Positions 7,739-19,213 of a stretch of DNA of 64,000 nt are shown here, piece by piece. Source of the stretch: Cladopsammia gracilis (lineage: Eukaryota; Cnidaria; Anthozoa; Scleractinia; Dendrophylliidae). The translations under genes were made by a program, and so were the position numbers. Where the stretch lies: positions 438,501 through 502,500 of the forward strand of contig JAJGOT010000315.1 of NCBI GenBank assembly GCA_022457155.1, in the 5' to 3' direction. Within the stretch, counting starts at the first letter, position 1; every line of letters begins with the position of its first letter. The notes under the pieces were generated by a model that worked only from the letters and a program-made list of their open reading frames with translations, made no database searches and was not told where the DNA came from.

Positions 7739-8398
7739 ATGACTGACTTCACCGCTCGGCTCAATGAACTTGACAAACAACACAATTTTGCCATCCTTCG
7801 CTCGCTATATGGCAGCAATTATAGGAAAGAAATACACCGCTTGGGTCTGCCGGAAAAACTTTGCCATATCTACGAAGATATGGGGTTGGCAGAGATGGGG
7901 AAACAATATCTACAAGAACATTATAACGCCTTGCAGCGTGAACGTTGGGCCCGAAGATTGTACAAGAGGGCTTGTTATTCTTGCGACGGCCCATTTTTAC
8001 AATCAAGCGATTCTTGTGAACTTTATTGCAAAAAATGCGGTCGTGTGGAAGTGCTAGAGGATTATGCTCCGGCATATACGGATCAAAACATTTTGTACAA
8101 ACCAAGACAAAGGCAGTCGGCACGGTGTTATGCGTTTGGGTACGCTTTAACACGGATTAACAAAAGGATTGGATTGACTATCGACCAAATAAATGAGGTG
8201 AAACGTATTTTCAAACATATACAAGCTCGGCTTCCGAGAATCTCTTATACGTTTGTGATCTACAAAATCCTGGACATTACAACGCCGCTTGAAGACCCAC
8301 AACGAGCGATTGTAAATTACCTTAGGCAACAGATGTCAAACAAGATGATTATTAAAAACGAACATTTATGGAGAAAGGCTTTCAAAGATCTGGAGTAA
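7739..8398 (+). CDS. VLTF3-like viral late transcription factor
   Basis: 219 residues from the first ATG; the open frame upstream has no ATG. A zinc ribbon is visible: C79-x2-C82 and C97-x2-C100, the second pair in the context YCKKCGRVEVLEDY. It is followed by an arginine-rich segment and a helical C-terminal half with an ISYTFVIYKILD block. This layout is that of the VLTF3 (poxvirus A2L-type) family, which drives late promoters in nucleocytoplasmic large DNA viruses and their small relatives. Its likely targets here would be the TATA-rich promoters of the virion genes. The last 17 nt overlap the convergent exonuclease gene, as expected in a compact viral genome. Confidence 0.75.
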   Translation: MTDFTARLNELDKQHNFAILRSLYGSNYRKEIHRLGLPEKLCHIYEDMGLAEMGKQYLQEHYNALQRERWARRLYKRACYSCDGPFLQSSDSCELYCKKCGRVEVLEDYAPAYTDQNILYKPRQRQSARCYAFGYALTRINKRIGLTIDQINEVKRIFKHIQARLPRISYTFVIYKILDITTPLEDPQRAIVNYLRQQMSNKMIIKNEHLWRKAFKDLE

Positions 8399-9533
8399 GC
8401 GCCTCCGCTTTCTCAATAAGAAAGGCTTCTAACATAGCACTGTCATCGCCGATGTTGTCTTCAAAAGTTTCACCAGGTATGGTTTTCTCAAGGTGTTTTT
8501 GATTTGATAAATTTTCATGTATTTTTCTGCGAAGCCTTGCCAAGTTCTCGTGAAATCGTTCGACCTTCGGTTGAATACTGTTCAAAAATCCCTCATGCTT
8601 GACAATTTCAAGCTCTGTGACTTTCAACAATTTCCATGCAAAGAAAGCAACCGGCTTCGGCCCCTCATCTGGAGCAAGGAAAGCCTTTTTCATTCTGAAG
8701 TAACGTAAAAACTCTTCATCTACGTATTCTTCGCTGAACGACATTCTGACCACACCGTGAGAACACCATAGGTCTTTCTCGGCTATTGAAGTCATTATTT
8801 TCTCAAATGTCTGAGTTTGTTTAAGAGCACCAATATCAATCATTTTAGTTTGCTTGCGTGTAAACTTTTGTTTTGAAAACAGATAACATATGCCCCAGGC
8901 AAGCGCTGGGTGATCTTTTGTCTGGTAAATATTTCCGCCGTTTAAAAGATTATTATGATTCGAACTTGGCTCTATCTGGTTTATAGAACACATTCTGAAG
9001 TAAGAATCGACAAAAAGGCCTTTGTTGACCATTTCCCCACTAAACACAAGGTCAGTTTGTATCTGGGGTGTATAATAACTGGGCACTCGAGTCATAGATA
9101 TTTTCCGCTTGAAAGGACATTTGAACTCCAAAAGAATTAAATTATTATCTTTGTCAAGATAATAGCCGTCAGGACTGCATATAATCTTTCGAAACAATTG
9201 GTGATCTGTTGCCAGATTAAGGGATATAGAATAGGCAAAAACTCTAGCAGAGTGCTTCTGCTCAAAATATTTACGGGCAAGCGGTTCGAACAGATTGCCC
9301 CAGGTACAGGCCGTATTGCTATGCATGCCGGCTGGCTGTAATTTTTTTAAAAGCAAGCTCTTTGGTGTTTCAAATGGTGAAACTCCGATCAAGGCTGCAA
9401 TTTCGGATGCCCCAAGAGTCGATAACTCACCCAGTCGGCGCTCTTTTGTTTTAGACCAGTGTTCCTCGATTTGAGAAAGTTCAAGAACACTTGTGTTGTC
9501 GTCATCATTGATATACGAAGGGAAAGTGTTTAT
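8382..9533 (-). CDS. YqaJ/lambda-exonuclease family nuclease, start region out of frame
   Basis: The frame is open from 9533 to the stop at 8382. YqaJ features in order: the N-terminal GASEIAALIGVSPFETP block, GNLFEPLARKYFE with the first acidic residue, SPDGYYLD, the E-x-K catalytic pair in LLEFKCP, and YYTPQIQTDL with the conserved glutamine. These nucleases resect DNA ends with single-strand annealing proteins and are common in large DNA viruses. A helical C-terminal extension (about 150 residues) follows. The problem is the start: the promoter-proximal ATGs at 9503-9508 are in another frame, shifted by one base, and the domain frame has no ATG before the GASEI block. Options are a small indel in a decaying copy, a short intron, or ribosomal frameshifting. 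Confidence 0.72.
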   Translation of the reverse strand: MNTFPSYINDDDNTSVLELSQIEEHWSKTKERRLGELSTLGASEIAALIGVSPFETPKSLLLKKLQPAGMHSNTACTWGNLFEPLARKYFEQKHSARVFAYSISLNLATDHQLFRKIICSPDGYYLDKDNNLILLEFKCPFKRKISMTRVPSYYTPQIQTDLVFSGEMVNKGLFVDSYFRMCSINQIEPSSNHNNLLNGGNIYQTKDHPALAWGICYLFSKQKFTRKQTKMIDIGALKQTQTFEKIMTSIAEKDLWCSHGVVRMSFSEEYVDEEFLRYFRMKKAFLAPDEGPKPVAFFAWKLLKVTELEIVKHEGFLNSIQPKVERFHENLARLRRKIHENLSNQKHLEKTIPGETFEDNIGDDSAMLEAFLIEKAEALTPDL

Positions 9534-9933
9534 TCAATTGGTAAAACCCGAGCATCTCTGTTCGAAACACTGCGAGCGGTGTCTTGCCTTCGATGAAATC
9601 CGCAACAAAGCTTGCATTACGGATCCTGTGTAAAGGGTCAAGATCATTCAGGCTTATAAAAGTTTTTTGTTCTTGTTCTTGCTCATCAAGCCATGCATTC
9701 AGCCCATGCTGGCTGATGTTTGAATTTGCAAGGACATCTCGAATAACCACCGGGGGTGGCGGTGGTAAAACCGCCTCATGTTCATGAAGAGCTCGAAGGT
9801 TTCTTCTAAAAAGCGGGCAGCCCTTATTCATATGATTATAAAACGTTGACACGCAAACCATTCGCTGACAGTCGGGGCAGGGGAGTTTTGAATTACTTGC
9901 CTTCAGTTGGCGAGCAAATAGTAGAATAGGCAT
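9505..9933 (-). CDS. Small C2HC zinc-finger protein
   Basis: 142 residues from the ATG at 9931-9933, chosen because a promoter-like TTGTATACACG block ends at this ATG. A CPDC knuckle (C19, C22) with H34 and C39 could form one C2HC zinc finger. A proline run lies near residues 58-63, and the C-terminal half is acidic, glutamine-rich and helical. The stop overlaps the ATGATG of the exonuclease gene, so the two minus-strand genes are likely co-regulated. Function unknown; a DNA-binding regulator or replication accessory is plausible. Confidence 0.5.
   Translation of the reverse strand: MPILLFARQLKASNSKLPCPDCQRMVCVSTFYNHMNKGCPLFRRNLRALHEHEAVLPPPPPVVIRDVLANSNISQHGLNAWLDEQEQEQKTFISLNDLDPLHRIRNASFVADFIEGKTPLAVFRTEMLGFYQLNKHFPFVYQ
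9509..9541 (-). promoter_or_regulatory. Leader motif before the exonuclease ATGs
   Basis: Read on the minus strand: CCAATTGAATAAACACTT, then TCCCTTCGTATATCA, running into ATGATG. It is nearly identical to the block at 9934-9967, down to the distance to the ATG. This copy lies inside the coding end of the zinc-finger gene. Confidence 0.55.
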
Positions 9934-9967
9934 CGTGTATACAAGGGCTAAGCGTTTATTCAATTGG
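9934..9967 (-). promoter_or_regulatory. Leader motif before the zinc-finger gene
   Basis: Read on the minus strand: CCAATTGAATAAACGCTT, then AGCCCTTGTATACACG and ATG. With the copy at 9509-9541 it defines a duplicated promoter of about 33 bp: an upstream CAATTGAATAAAC box and a start-proximal CCCTT(C)GTATA box. Confidence 0.55.
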
Positions 9968-10084
9968 CAGCACCGACCCCCAGTTCACACAGGAGGCGTT
10001 AAATCATGCAATCTAACCCTTATTTGAAGTGGGGCCGTAACGCAAAGGCATCGTTAAGTGGAGTCGTATAGAATTGATCACTGT

Positions 10085-10295
10085 GTAGTAGAGGGAGGGG
10101 GTGCATCCGGCCCCGGCTCCAAAGGCCCGCGAAAACGCTTATTTTGACAACTCCCTAACGCCTTAGTTAGCGGGCCCCCCCAGGGCGAATGCAATGAGCC
10201 CTGGGGGCTGGTAACTAAGGCGTTAGGGAGTTGTCAAAATAAGCGTTTTCGCGGGCCTTTGGAGCCGGGGCCGGATCACCCCCTCCCTCTACTAC
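10085..10295. repeat. Large terminal hairpin of the viral element
   Basis: Arms 10085-10169 and 10212-10295 are inverted repeats with a single one-base difference. The 42-bp loop carries its own GC-rich stem (CCCCAGGGC against GCCCTGGGG). The outer end abuts the truncated recombinase gene, and the inner side is 118 bp from the last viral leader motif. Hairpin ends are known for linear viral genomes such as parvoviruses and poxviruses, so this is best read as the element's right terminus. A transcription terminator or a separate fold-back insertion are alternatives. Confidence 0.6.
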
Positions 10296-10296
10296 T

Positions 10297-10563
10297 TCGG
10301 CTGAGTGGAGCACAGGTTAGATGGCGATGAATGGCCGCTCTAATTCCAGTCAATGCAGTTGGAGTTAATGCTTGGCCTTTCTCTGTTTTCACTTCAGCGA
10401 AGAACGTTCGCAGAATTTCACTCAAGTCCGTTGCACTTAAGCTTACTGTTTTGAGATCCACTGTAATTTTTCTCTTCTCGCACCATTTCTCGAACTTTTT
10501 TACTCCCCACTCAGTTGCTCTCTTGGTGTTTTTCGTTTGAGCTTTTTGCTCAATTTCATCCAA
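10297..10563 (-). pseudogene. Crypton/KIAA1958-type tyrosine recombinase, N-terminal exon fragment
   Basis: About 88 residues resemble the N-terminal core-binding domain of the eukaryotic Crypton-derived recombinases: NTKRATEWGVKKFEKWC, then an LSEILRTFFAEVKTEKG block and ALTGIRAAIHRHL. The reading frame runs without a stop into the hairpin at 10296, where family similarity ends. A splice acceptor-like TTAAG precedes the open frame, so this is one exon of a spliced gene. The catalytic R...HxxR...Y part is absent and might lie beyond the left window edge if the viral element inserted here. An alternative is that the recombinase belongs to the viral element. Confidence 0.6.
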
Positions 10564-12566
10564 CTGCTCGTTGTCTTAAGTCCGAGTTTTGACTAGAAAA
10601 AAGCTGAAAATTTGGGAGTTCTTCCATTTTAAAACTATAAAATCTCCAAACGGCAAACGTTCGCTACGCAAGTTGTTCGCACCTGAATGGTTTTCCCGCG
10701 TCAATAAACGTTATCTGATTGGCTAATATTTATCGGATGATGAACCGTGAACCAATCAGAAACAGGGCCGTAAATGCGTTTGCAGCCCGTCAAATTCAAT
10801 ATCGCCCGCCACTCATGCGTGTTTTCTCGAAGGCAGTTTCTTATTTGGCCGCGTATATTGATAATAATGGTGTATGTCGCAGCCAAAGGTGTGGCAAAAG
10901 CCAAAGACAAATTCATTGATGTACTGAATATTGACTGGGTTTATACGTGTGCTTTTGTCATATAAAAGTGTATTGATATCAACTGAGTTTGCAATTCACT
11001 ATGATCATGCTTGGATGATTTTTTCCTATATGTTTTTCATTAGCAAAGCCGATTTTGTTTCCTGTCGCACTAGCAAAAAGCTAAGTTTGTTTACATGGTT
11101 TTATGTTTAGGTAAGCAAGATTTTTGCTGATAAAAGTGCCTACCTTCGAACTACAGTAATGGATGTCAGGTATGGAGACTGATCTGAAATAAAGTGTAGT
11201 TCTAGTTTTGATATAGTGTACATCTGCCAACCTTTATGCATTTTGTGCGACTCTAAAGCATGCAGGGAGAAATATATATGCGTACCGTAGAATCGCAGTA
11301 CCTCTAACTCATTATGACTCGAAATCCGTATGGTTTCCTCTGCTTTGACCCTCGATAGTTCGAAGTCTAGATGATTCGAACAGTTTTTTGTTTCCCCTGG
11401 TAATGAGACTCTACCGTATTTGGTTTAATCAATGGAACGTCTTCTTTGTAGTACATGTATACTTGAATTAATCTTTGGAGTTGTGACCACCCTTGAGTAC
11501 GCAAGCCAATATTTCCTAGCCATTTACGAAATTGTCCAAATTACAAGTCTTCATGTTTATTGATGTCTGAGAAGGCAAATAAATAAAAATTCCAAAAATT
11601 GCCAAGGGTTATACAAGCGAATGTCGAAGCTAACTCCATTGATTTATTCAAGTTTTAGTTTTATATATTTTAAGAATCCAATAAGAATACATATCACAGG
11701 CACACAGACCAAATTCCAGGTTCTTACGCCGTAATTCAAATCTGAACTAAATTAGTTATGGGCAATACTGGTGCAGTCGGTCCAATTAAAGAACCGAAAA
11801 TTCCATGTACACACCAAATGCATCCACAAATCATATTTAGGGATATCTTGGATATCTATAAACACTATTATTCTTTTTTTTAACTCGTGAGTACGCGAAA
11901 TCATTGAACGGGTTATAGCAGTTGGGGGCAAATTTACTTCGTCGGATGGTCGGTCGATAGGTCGGTCGGTCCACTGACAAGTGCATAAGACTAACAAGTG
12001 CATAAGACTGACAAGTGCACTAACAAGTGCACTGACAAATGCACAAGACTTGTGCATATATTTGAAGGCGGCCTTTTACCCTCAAGGCTCGCGATAAAAT
12101 CCCATACAAATCCTTAAAATATATTTTTGTCGAGGAGGATTCCTGTTGTGAGCCTGGGCTCCATGTGGTGACCCCCGCAGTGTATGTGCTCCTCAAAGTG
12201 AAAATATATCTTTGAGTTTTTCTGATCATATCGTGAACTACTGCATTTTAAAACAAATATTGTGCCGTGTTTATGAAAACATACCGCAACACTGGGTTAC
12301 GTATTGTACAAAGTTACATAGTCCACACATGCTCGCATTTATATGCAAATTCGATACACTTTTGATTCCAGCGTTACGTTTGCGAATTTGCTTTTAATCT
12401 GTAATGTTCGCCACAGACTTTAATTTGCATGATTAGTCTTATTTTATTTTGTATTATTAGTCTTATTTAAGCGTTCCATTTTTCACAGCCAACCATTTGA
12501 TTCAGAAAACGTCTGTAGATAGAAGCCTCATATGTAAGTTTCAATGTGACCTTTTTTAACCTTCAG
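10564..12566. other. No gene recognised
   Basis: AT-rich host-like DNA. It may hold 5' exons of the receptor kinase gene that begins within or before this stretch, but I could not find an exon with convincing splice sites and homology. It contains the short tandem array described at 11940-12057. Confidence 0.4.
11940..12057. repeat. Short tandem repeats: GGTCGGTC and ACAAGTGCATAAGACT units
   Basis: GGTCGGTC-type units (about 11946-11972) are followed by repeats of ACAAGTGCATAAGACT and the shorter ACAAGTGCACT (about 11977-12057). Low-complexity satellite; no coding potential. Confidence 0.7.
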
Positions 12567-15132
12567 GTGTGGCAGTTTGATTGTTGATCTAGCCCTGAAG
12601 TTTAGTTCGACTGTCACAGAAAAATGGGTTCTTACAATGCTGAAAGAAGCTACCAAGAATGGAAAGCTTGGAGAGTTTGGTGTTAACACTTCATCCATAA
12701 CAGGAACGCGAGTTTTCATTCAAAGTTCGTTCACGCCACCCATTAGCAAAACTACACCAAGCTTGTCTGATGGTACGTTTCTATGAAATATATATGGCAT
12801 TTTAGTCAAAAAAGTTGATGGTACAATTCATTTAAACGTTTACCTTGGTTAACAGGACGAAAAAGAAAAGAACATTTAGTTAATAGTCTATCTTTTTTAT
12901 GATTGGACATTCGGACCCTGGTCCTGCTTTTTGTCATTTTAGAGTTCCTTCATTGACTGTATTTCGTCGATGTTTATCATTTCATGTTACTGTTATCTCA
13001 TCAATTAAGTGATTAAGGTTTCAAAGTGCAACAACAGTCAACCGGGGCTAGTTAAACGTGCTTACATCTAAGTTCACAGCTCAGCTAGGAGAAGAAATCT
13101 CGATGAGGTAATACGTGCTTGCTTTCCTCATAATGCCCCATGTCCTCACGAAAGTTAATGTACGAATTTTTATGGTCAAATTTAAAACATATTTTCCGCG
13201 CCAATCTTTTCTTCTATTCTTTTTAAACTGATTTCACTCTGCAATGCGGGCAACCTTCTTATCACTTCTTTTCTTGCAGTCGAAGAATGCAGACGCTGTT
13301 CTTGTAACTGCACTATTTTAAGTCTTTTAATAGCTGTGGTGACCATCTTCGCTGCAATCATCATTCTCCTTATTGTCTACATTATTTGGCTGCACAAGAA
13401 AGGTAAACAATATTGTTTATTAACCCATGCATGCCTCCTACCTAATACTGTTCTAAGTTACTTTGAGCGTCATTTTACATTTAAATTTAATAGGATCTAG
13501 CTGCTTTACTATAGTCATGGTATTCTCATGTCCTCATGGCAACTCCGCTCCAGTAGATAGGGTTCTAACTTGATCAACAAAAATTACTTTGAACTTCAAA
13601 CTCGAGTGAAATTACCAGGTCTCCATATGAGAAATATTTTACAAATTTTATACTGAAAAATTTCATCAAAACACGGCTATCAAATGCATTAGTTATTTTA
13701 CCAAAGGAAATTGAGACGAGGAAACACTATTTTGCAGTTATACTTAAAGGACTGTTAAACGTTTATTTATTTAGCCTCTATTAATTTCTAAACTTTGACT
13801 TGTTTTCTAGGAACAACAGGAAGAGGAGGGTATGCTCATGTATATTAATACACCACTAATGCTTGTTGTTCCCCCTTGTTTTATCATATATCGGTATCCC
13901 TAGTATTACACCTCTCGTATACTACTACTTTTGAAATTGTAACGCAATCCATGAGCCCTACGGTGACTACCATTGAAGCGACTCACGTTTTGAAAACTGG
14001 GGATATGATTTGGGAAATTTCATCAGATATCCCCCGTTTTCTTTTTCTTTTTCAGATATTGCGTCACGTGACGCATTTGAACTAATCATAAGCAAGTAGA
14101 AACATTTTATGTCAAACTTTGTTTAACTTTTCTTTTCATATAACTTTAATAACAGGAAATTAACAGATGTAAAGTATTGTTTGTTTATAACCTTTTGTGA
14201 TTATTCTTTTAGATGGTATGCACAGTCAGCCGGTGAAAAAAGAAACAGCAATGTAAATAATTAAAAGTAATTAAATTTTATCGACAGAATCAATCACTGC
14301 ACTCCATGCAGTTATTTTTATCCACTCACTCAGTTGTCATGAAAAGGTGCAATATCAAACCATAGGCATTATTCAAGTTGTCTTTAAAAACTAAGCCAAC
14401 AAAAGAAAACTAAGTGTTACTGAAACAACTTTCCTTCATTAGATTGCAGTTGAAATGGAGGTTCGTCAGCCAGATCGAATCCCATCAAGACAACAAATGT
14501 CTGAAGTTTCTTCTCGTAGCCAGTACATGGCACTGGATGATGCGCGCCGTTCAAATGACTTGCCAGAAGTCACAAAAACAACTGAAACTTCACATGCTAG
14601 CCAATACGCACCTCTGCATCCATCAACACTGTCTAGTGAGATTCCTCGAGAAAATGTGACTATTGAAAAGATAATTGGCAAAGGTGCTTTTGGTCAGGTT
14701 GCCAAAGGAACAGTCATTGGGCTTCGTGGAAGACCCCAGATGACACTGGTGGCTGTGAAAATGTTAAAAGGTACTAACTTCCCTTTGCAATAACTCTATT
14801 TTTCTACGTTTTACCAGTTTGGTAGAACGAGAAATACTTTGAAAAAAATTGGTCGCAACTGAATTGTTCAGAATTGTTCCGATTTCTTAAAAAACTTCTA
14901 AAACTCTTTCACCTATTATTCCATATAACGGACAAAACATGCGTGAAAAGAACTAAAATAAATTTTCAACCTTGTTGCTGAATCTTTCAGCTAACGCTCC
15001 TGAGACGGACAGGAAGGATCTGTTATCAGAACTTGAAGTAATGAAGACGCTGAAACCCCATCCACACGTTATCAAACTACTGGGATGTGTCACTGAATCT
15101 GGTAAAGTATTTTCAAAGTAAATTAGCATGCA

Positions 15133-15177
<45 letters not shown>

Positions 15178-18100
15178 TATTATCAATTCACTTGCATAGG
15201 TATCTACCGAATTGTCTGTTACTGTCCAAAGATATACTGTGGTCGACTCATGTGCTCTCGTAACCGGACTCTATTCCACACTTCATCAAACTATTGGGAT
15301 GCGTCACTGAATCTGGCCAATTATTTCAGAAGTAAAATGTAAAATAATCACGAACTTTGTCATCGGTTCACTTTTAATGTCTAGCTACGAATGTATTACA
15401 GAACCATCTGTTACTGTCGAAACGTCAACTGTCGTTTTCTCAGATGTTTTTTTAACTCCTCAATAAATAAATAAATACTTTAACAGTTAAATTCGCTCTG
15501 ATGAAATCTTACGCTCGAAATGTCAGTTTTCTAATCTCCTTCGTCATCATCAGTTCTGGTTCCCCGTACGGGGAATAGGGCGGGGTTTTTAATCTCTTTG
15601 CGGTGGCCTATTTAACATACGAACTCATTTGATAAAACCAATATTTCAAATAGCAGTTAGATTACACTTGATTGTTTATTGGTCATTATAGATATGAAAA
15701 TTACGAATCTTTTCATTATATTTTTGAAATTCCGTCTTTTTGCATTAAAATAAGCCTGGCTTTCTTGTGACTAGCATATACGTCATTTTCACTCAGAGCC
15801 TTTACTGGTGTTGATTGAGTATGTCCCGTATGGTGATCTCCTGGGTTACTTGAGAAAGAGCCGTGGATTGAATGACACTTACTACAAAGACCCAGACATC
15901 AAGCCACAAACAAGTCTGACGTCACAGCAACTGATGAAGTTTGCTTGGCAAATTGCTGATGGAATGAGTTACCTTTCATCACGATCAGTAAGTGAAAGTA
16001 TTCCACAATTAATTAGTAAATAGGTTTAGTTCTCCTGTGATATACAACGGCTTGACGTCATAGCATGGTTATAAGCGAAGCAACTAATCCACGACCATTT
16101 TTTAATATGCTATGGCGTCAAACCGTTATTATCATAGGACATAATTATAATGGGAAACTAAAATCTATTTGGTGTTTTTTTATCATGACAAAAACATTTT
16201 ACTTGGAACGATCATGTTCAATAAGGCCTCAAAATCCTAGGAAATGAACTTGAAAAAGGCATCGAGCGCATTGAAGATCACTGAACTTCTGATTTCACAG
16301 ACAAGTATATGAACTCAACTTTTAACATTACTTTTCACTCAATAACGAGCATATTTTCCTCTGTGAGCGTTGATGAAAGTTCACTGAATGAAATTCTAAG
16401 GTTTCGCGCCCTCTTTCGACTTAAATAGGTTTGCTAGGTTACCGAAGGCCACGAGTCCACAAGCGTCCCAATTTCTTCTCCAAACGTTTGGGTTTTCACT
16501 AGCATGGATTTTTTGCAATGGTGAATGTAGTTTTTCATTAGAATCGGCGACAATCCACCGAAAAAAGACACAAACGAAACCGGCTAAAAGCCAGTATCCA
16601 AGTATTTTCATTTCATTGTTTGTACTCTTACAAACAATAGTTCTCCCCAATGATCGCGCGAGAATTTGTAAGATATGAATAAAAATGCAATGTACCTTTG
16701 TCTATCATTGTCAAATTTCGGTTGGGCTCATTGGTCTAGAAGAATCCTCTAAAAATAATAACAAATTAGGTGAATTACCATCAATTTGAGCGCGTGAGCT
16801 GTGTGTTTCCATTGCCAAATTCTCTCTCTCACCCAAGGAACAATTATGACCTTGGGTCCAGACAGTATTAAGTTCCAATATTTATTGATAAACATCGGGC
16901 TAACAATGTCCAAACTGACTGTAGGACTATCATTTATATTTAAGTAAACCTAACTTGCATACATGCATCTTCGACATGCAGTTTTAAACCTAACGTTAAA
17001 CACTGTTTGTATTGCTTTCTCGTGTAGATTATTCACCGAGACCTTGCTGCTCGTAATGTGTTGGTTGGAGAAAACGAAACGTGTAAAGTGACAGACTTTG
17101 GGATGGCCAGAGATGTTCAACAGGAAAACATTTATGAGAGAAAAACAAGGGTATTTCAATTATTTTTTTTATAAATGAAGAGCGGTGTCATTCATTTACA
17201 CTTTCTGTAAATATTAGCGTTTAGATCGGCTTTGCAGACATGCCTTGTTACGTTTAGAACAACAATGATGAAATACAATATAATAATAGCGATTTTTTAT
17301 GTCCCTCGTTGCATCATATTGCACGTTTTTTGTGTAACTGTGTGTTTATGACAAAAGTAATATTTTGTTCAACATAAAATTTAGTGAACTTTGCTTTGAA
17401 TCTCTTAAAGAATTTACTTATGGTTTGAGAAGCTAAATAAAACACTCGAAAGAATGTTTTATCAGGTTTCCATCACCTCGAACTCGTGTGTTCCTCTTTT
17501 TTTTAAACCCACCTCTCGGTATTTGGAAATCCGTTGAAACACTCGTCCTCGTGTTTTTTTTTTAATAATTAATATCACATAACCAAACATTCTTAATGGT
17601 AGTGTTTTTGTTTGTCCAAACTTGATGAATTATTAATGAGTTCAAGAATACTTGATAATCTCTTCTTTCTTTTTCTTCTCTTTTCTAATCTTCTCGTCTC
17701 AGCCGTTGTAATATACAACTTTTGTGTTTAGAGATAGAGTTCTATTTTTTTTTTTTACAGGGTCGTTTGCCAGTGAAGTGGACCGCGTATGAAGCGTTGA
17801 TGTATGGAACTTACACAACCAAGAGTGACGTGTGAGTGAACAATCACATACACTTGCACAAACACAGACGAATGTGATTAACTTATACATTATCAAAAGA
17901 GGAGAGACAATGGTGTATTATATTTAACCAGTGGGACGAAGGAGAAACCTGAAATGGGGAAGCTCATCATTGCACGAAAGGGGAAGTTGCAAAGTCAAGT
18001 GTTGCATGCAACTGTCGAGTTATGCTTCGTTAATGGAGATAAACGTCTGGCCCACATCAATAATATTGGTCAAGACATTATTACTTCATTAGAATTGTAA

Positions 18101-19142
18101 CTTATCAAATGTAAAAAAGTCATGAAAGTATATCAAAAATTAAAGTATAACTTTGTGTTTCCATCATATCGTAAATTCAAATCCACCTTCCTTGCCTCGC
18201 AGGTGGAGCTATGGAGTCCTGCTTTACAAAATTTTTACAATAGGTAAGAGAATACTTGCCGTGGTGGGTTTTTTTTTACGTAAATCAGGTGCATTAGGGT
18301 AAATCCCCTATCCGTTAGGCAATCAGATGGAAAAATCTTTGGGACTTTTACCGTCAGTAACATTGTCAGTATTCAAGCGTGGCTTATCTTAAATCTACTT
18401 CTTTACTTGAGATTATTAGTAATTTGTTTTCTGGTATTTCTTCATGTTTTCCCATTTTTTTTCATTTTTTATCTATTTTTATTTTCTTTAATATACTTTA
18501 TAAAAAACACTGAGTTACCTTTTTTACAGCAAACATCTTACAGACAAAAACTATTTACAATACTTTACACAAGGGCACAAGAAGACAGTAATGAAAAGTG
18601 AAAACAAAAAGAAAAGAAACATTGTGCGTTTAATTTAATTTAATTTTCGCATTTTTGTTGCATTTTTTGTTTCTATTGTAAAAGTAGCGTTGCTTCCATT
18701 TCCAAATGTTTTGGGCTTTTTAGTAACTAATAGGATGCTTGTACAACTAGTTTTCGCGTTTGTTGTTTGTTTTGTATCATGTTTTGTTTTGTCTTTTTTC
18801 TTCGTATCGAGGACCCATATGTGAACCACTCTAACTACAAGCAGTTGCAAAAAGGTTGAGACACTTTCCAAAAAAAAATGTTCATTCCGTATGAAAGCGA
18901 CCGCGTAACACAAATCAAATCAATGCCATGTGCTACTAACCATCCTCCCCCTTTCAATGTTGATGACTGTCAGTTTGAATGGCATTTTTTATCTGGTACA
19001 ACATTGATAAGGAGGGAGGGGTTGGGGACTTGCTGAAAACCATGTTGGCCTCGAAATATGCACTACAGTACACAATGTCTCAACTCTTTTTGCAATTGCT
19101 TGTAGTTTATTTGTGATATCCTCAATAACATCTTTTGACGTA

Positions 19143-19213
<71 letters not shown>

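Noticed and set aside
1..10296. Classification as a standard Polinton/Maverick
   Set aside because: No protein-primed polymerase, retroviral-type integrase or adenovirus-type protease is visible, and VLTF3 plus YqaJ are not typical; but the left part is missing, so this remains provisional.
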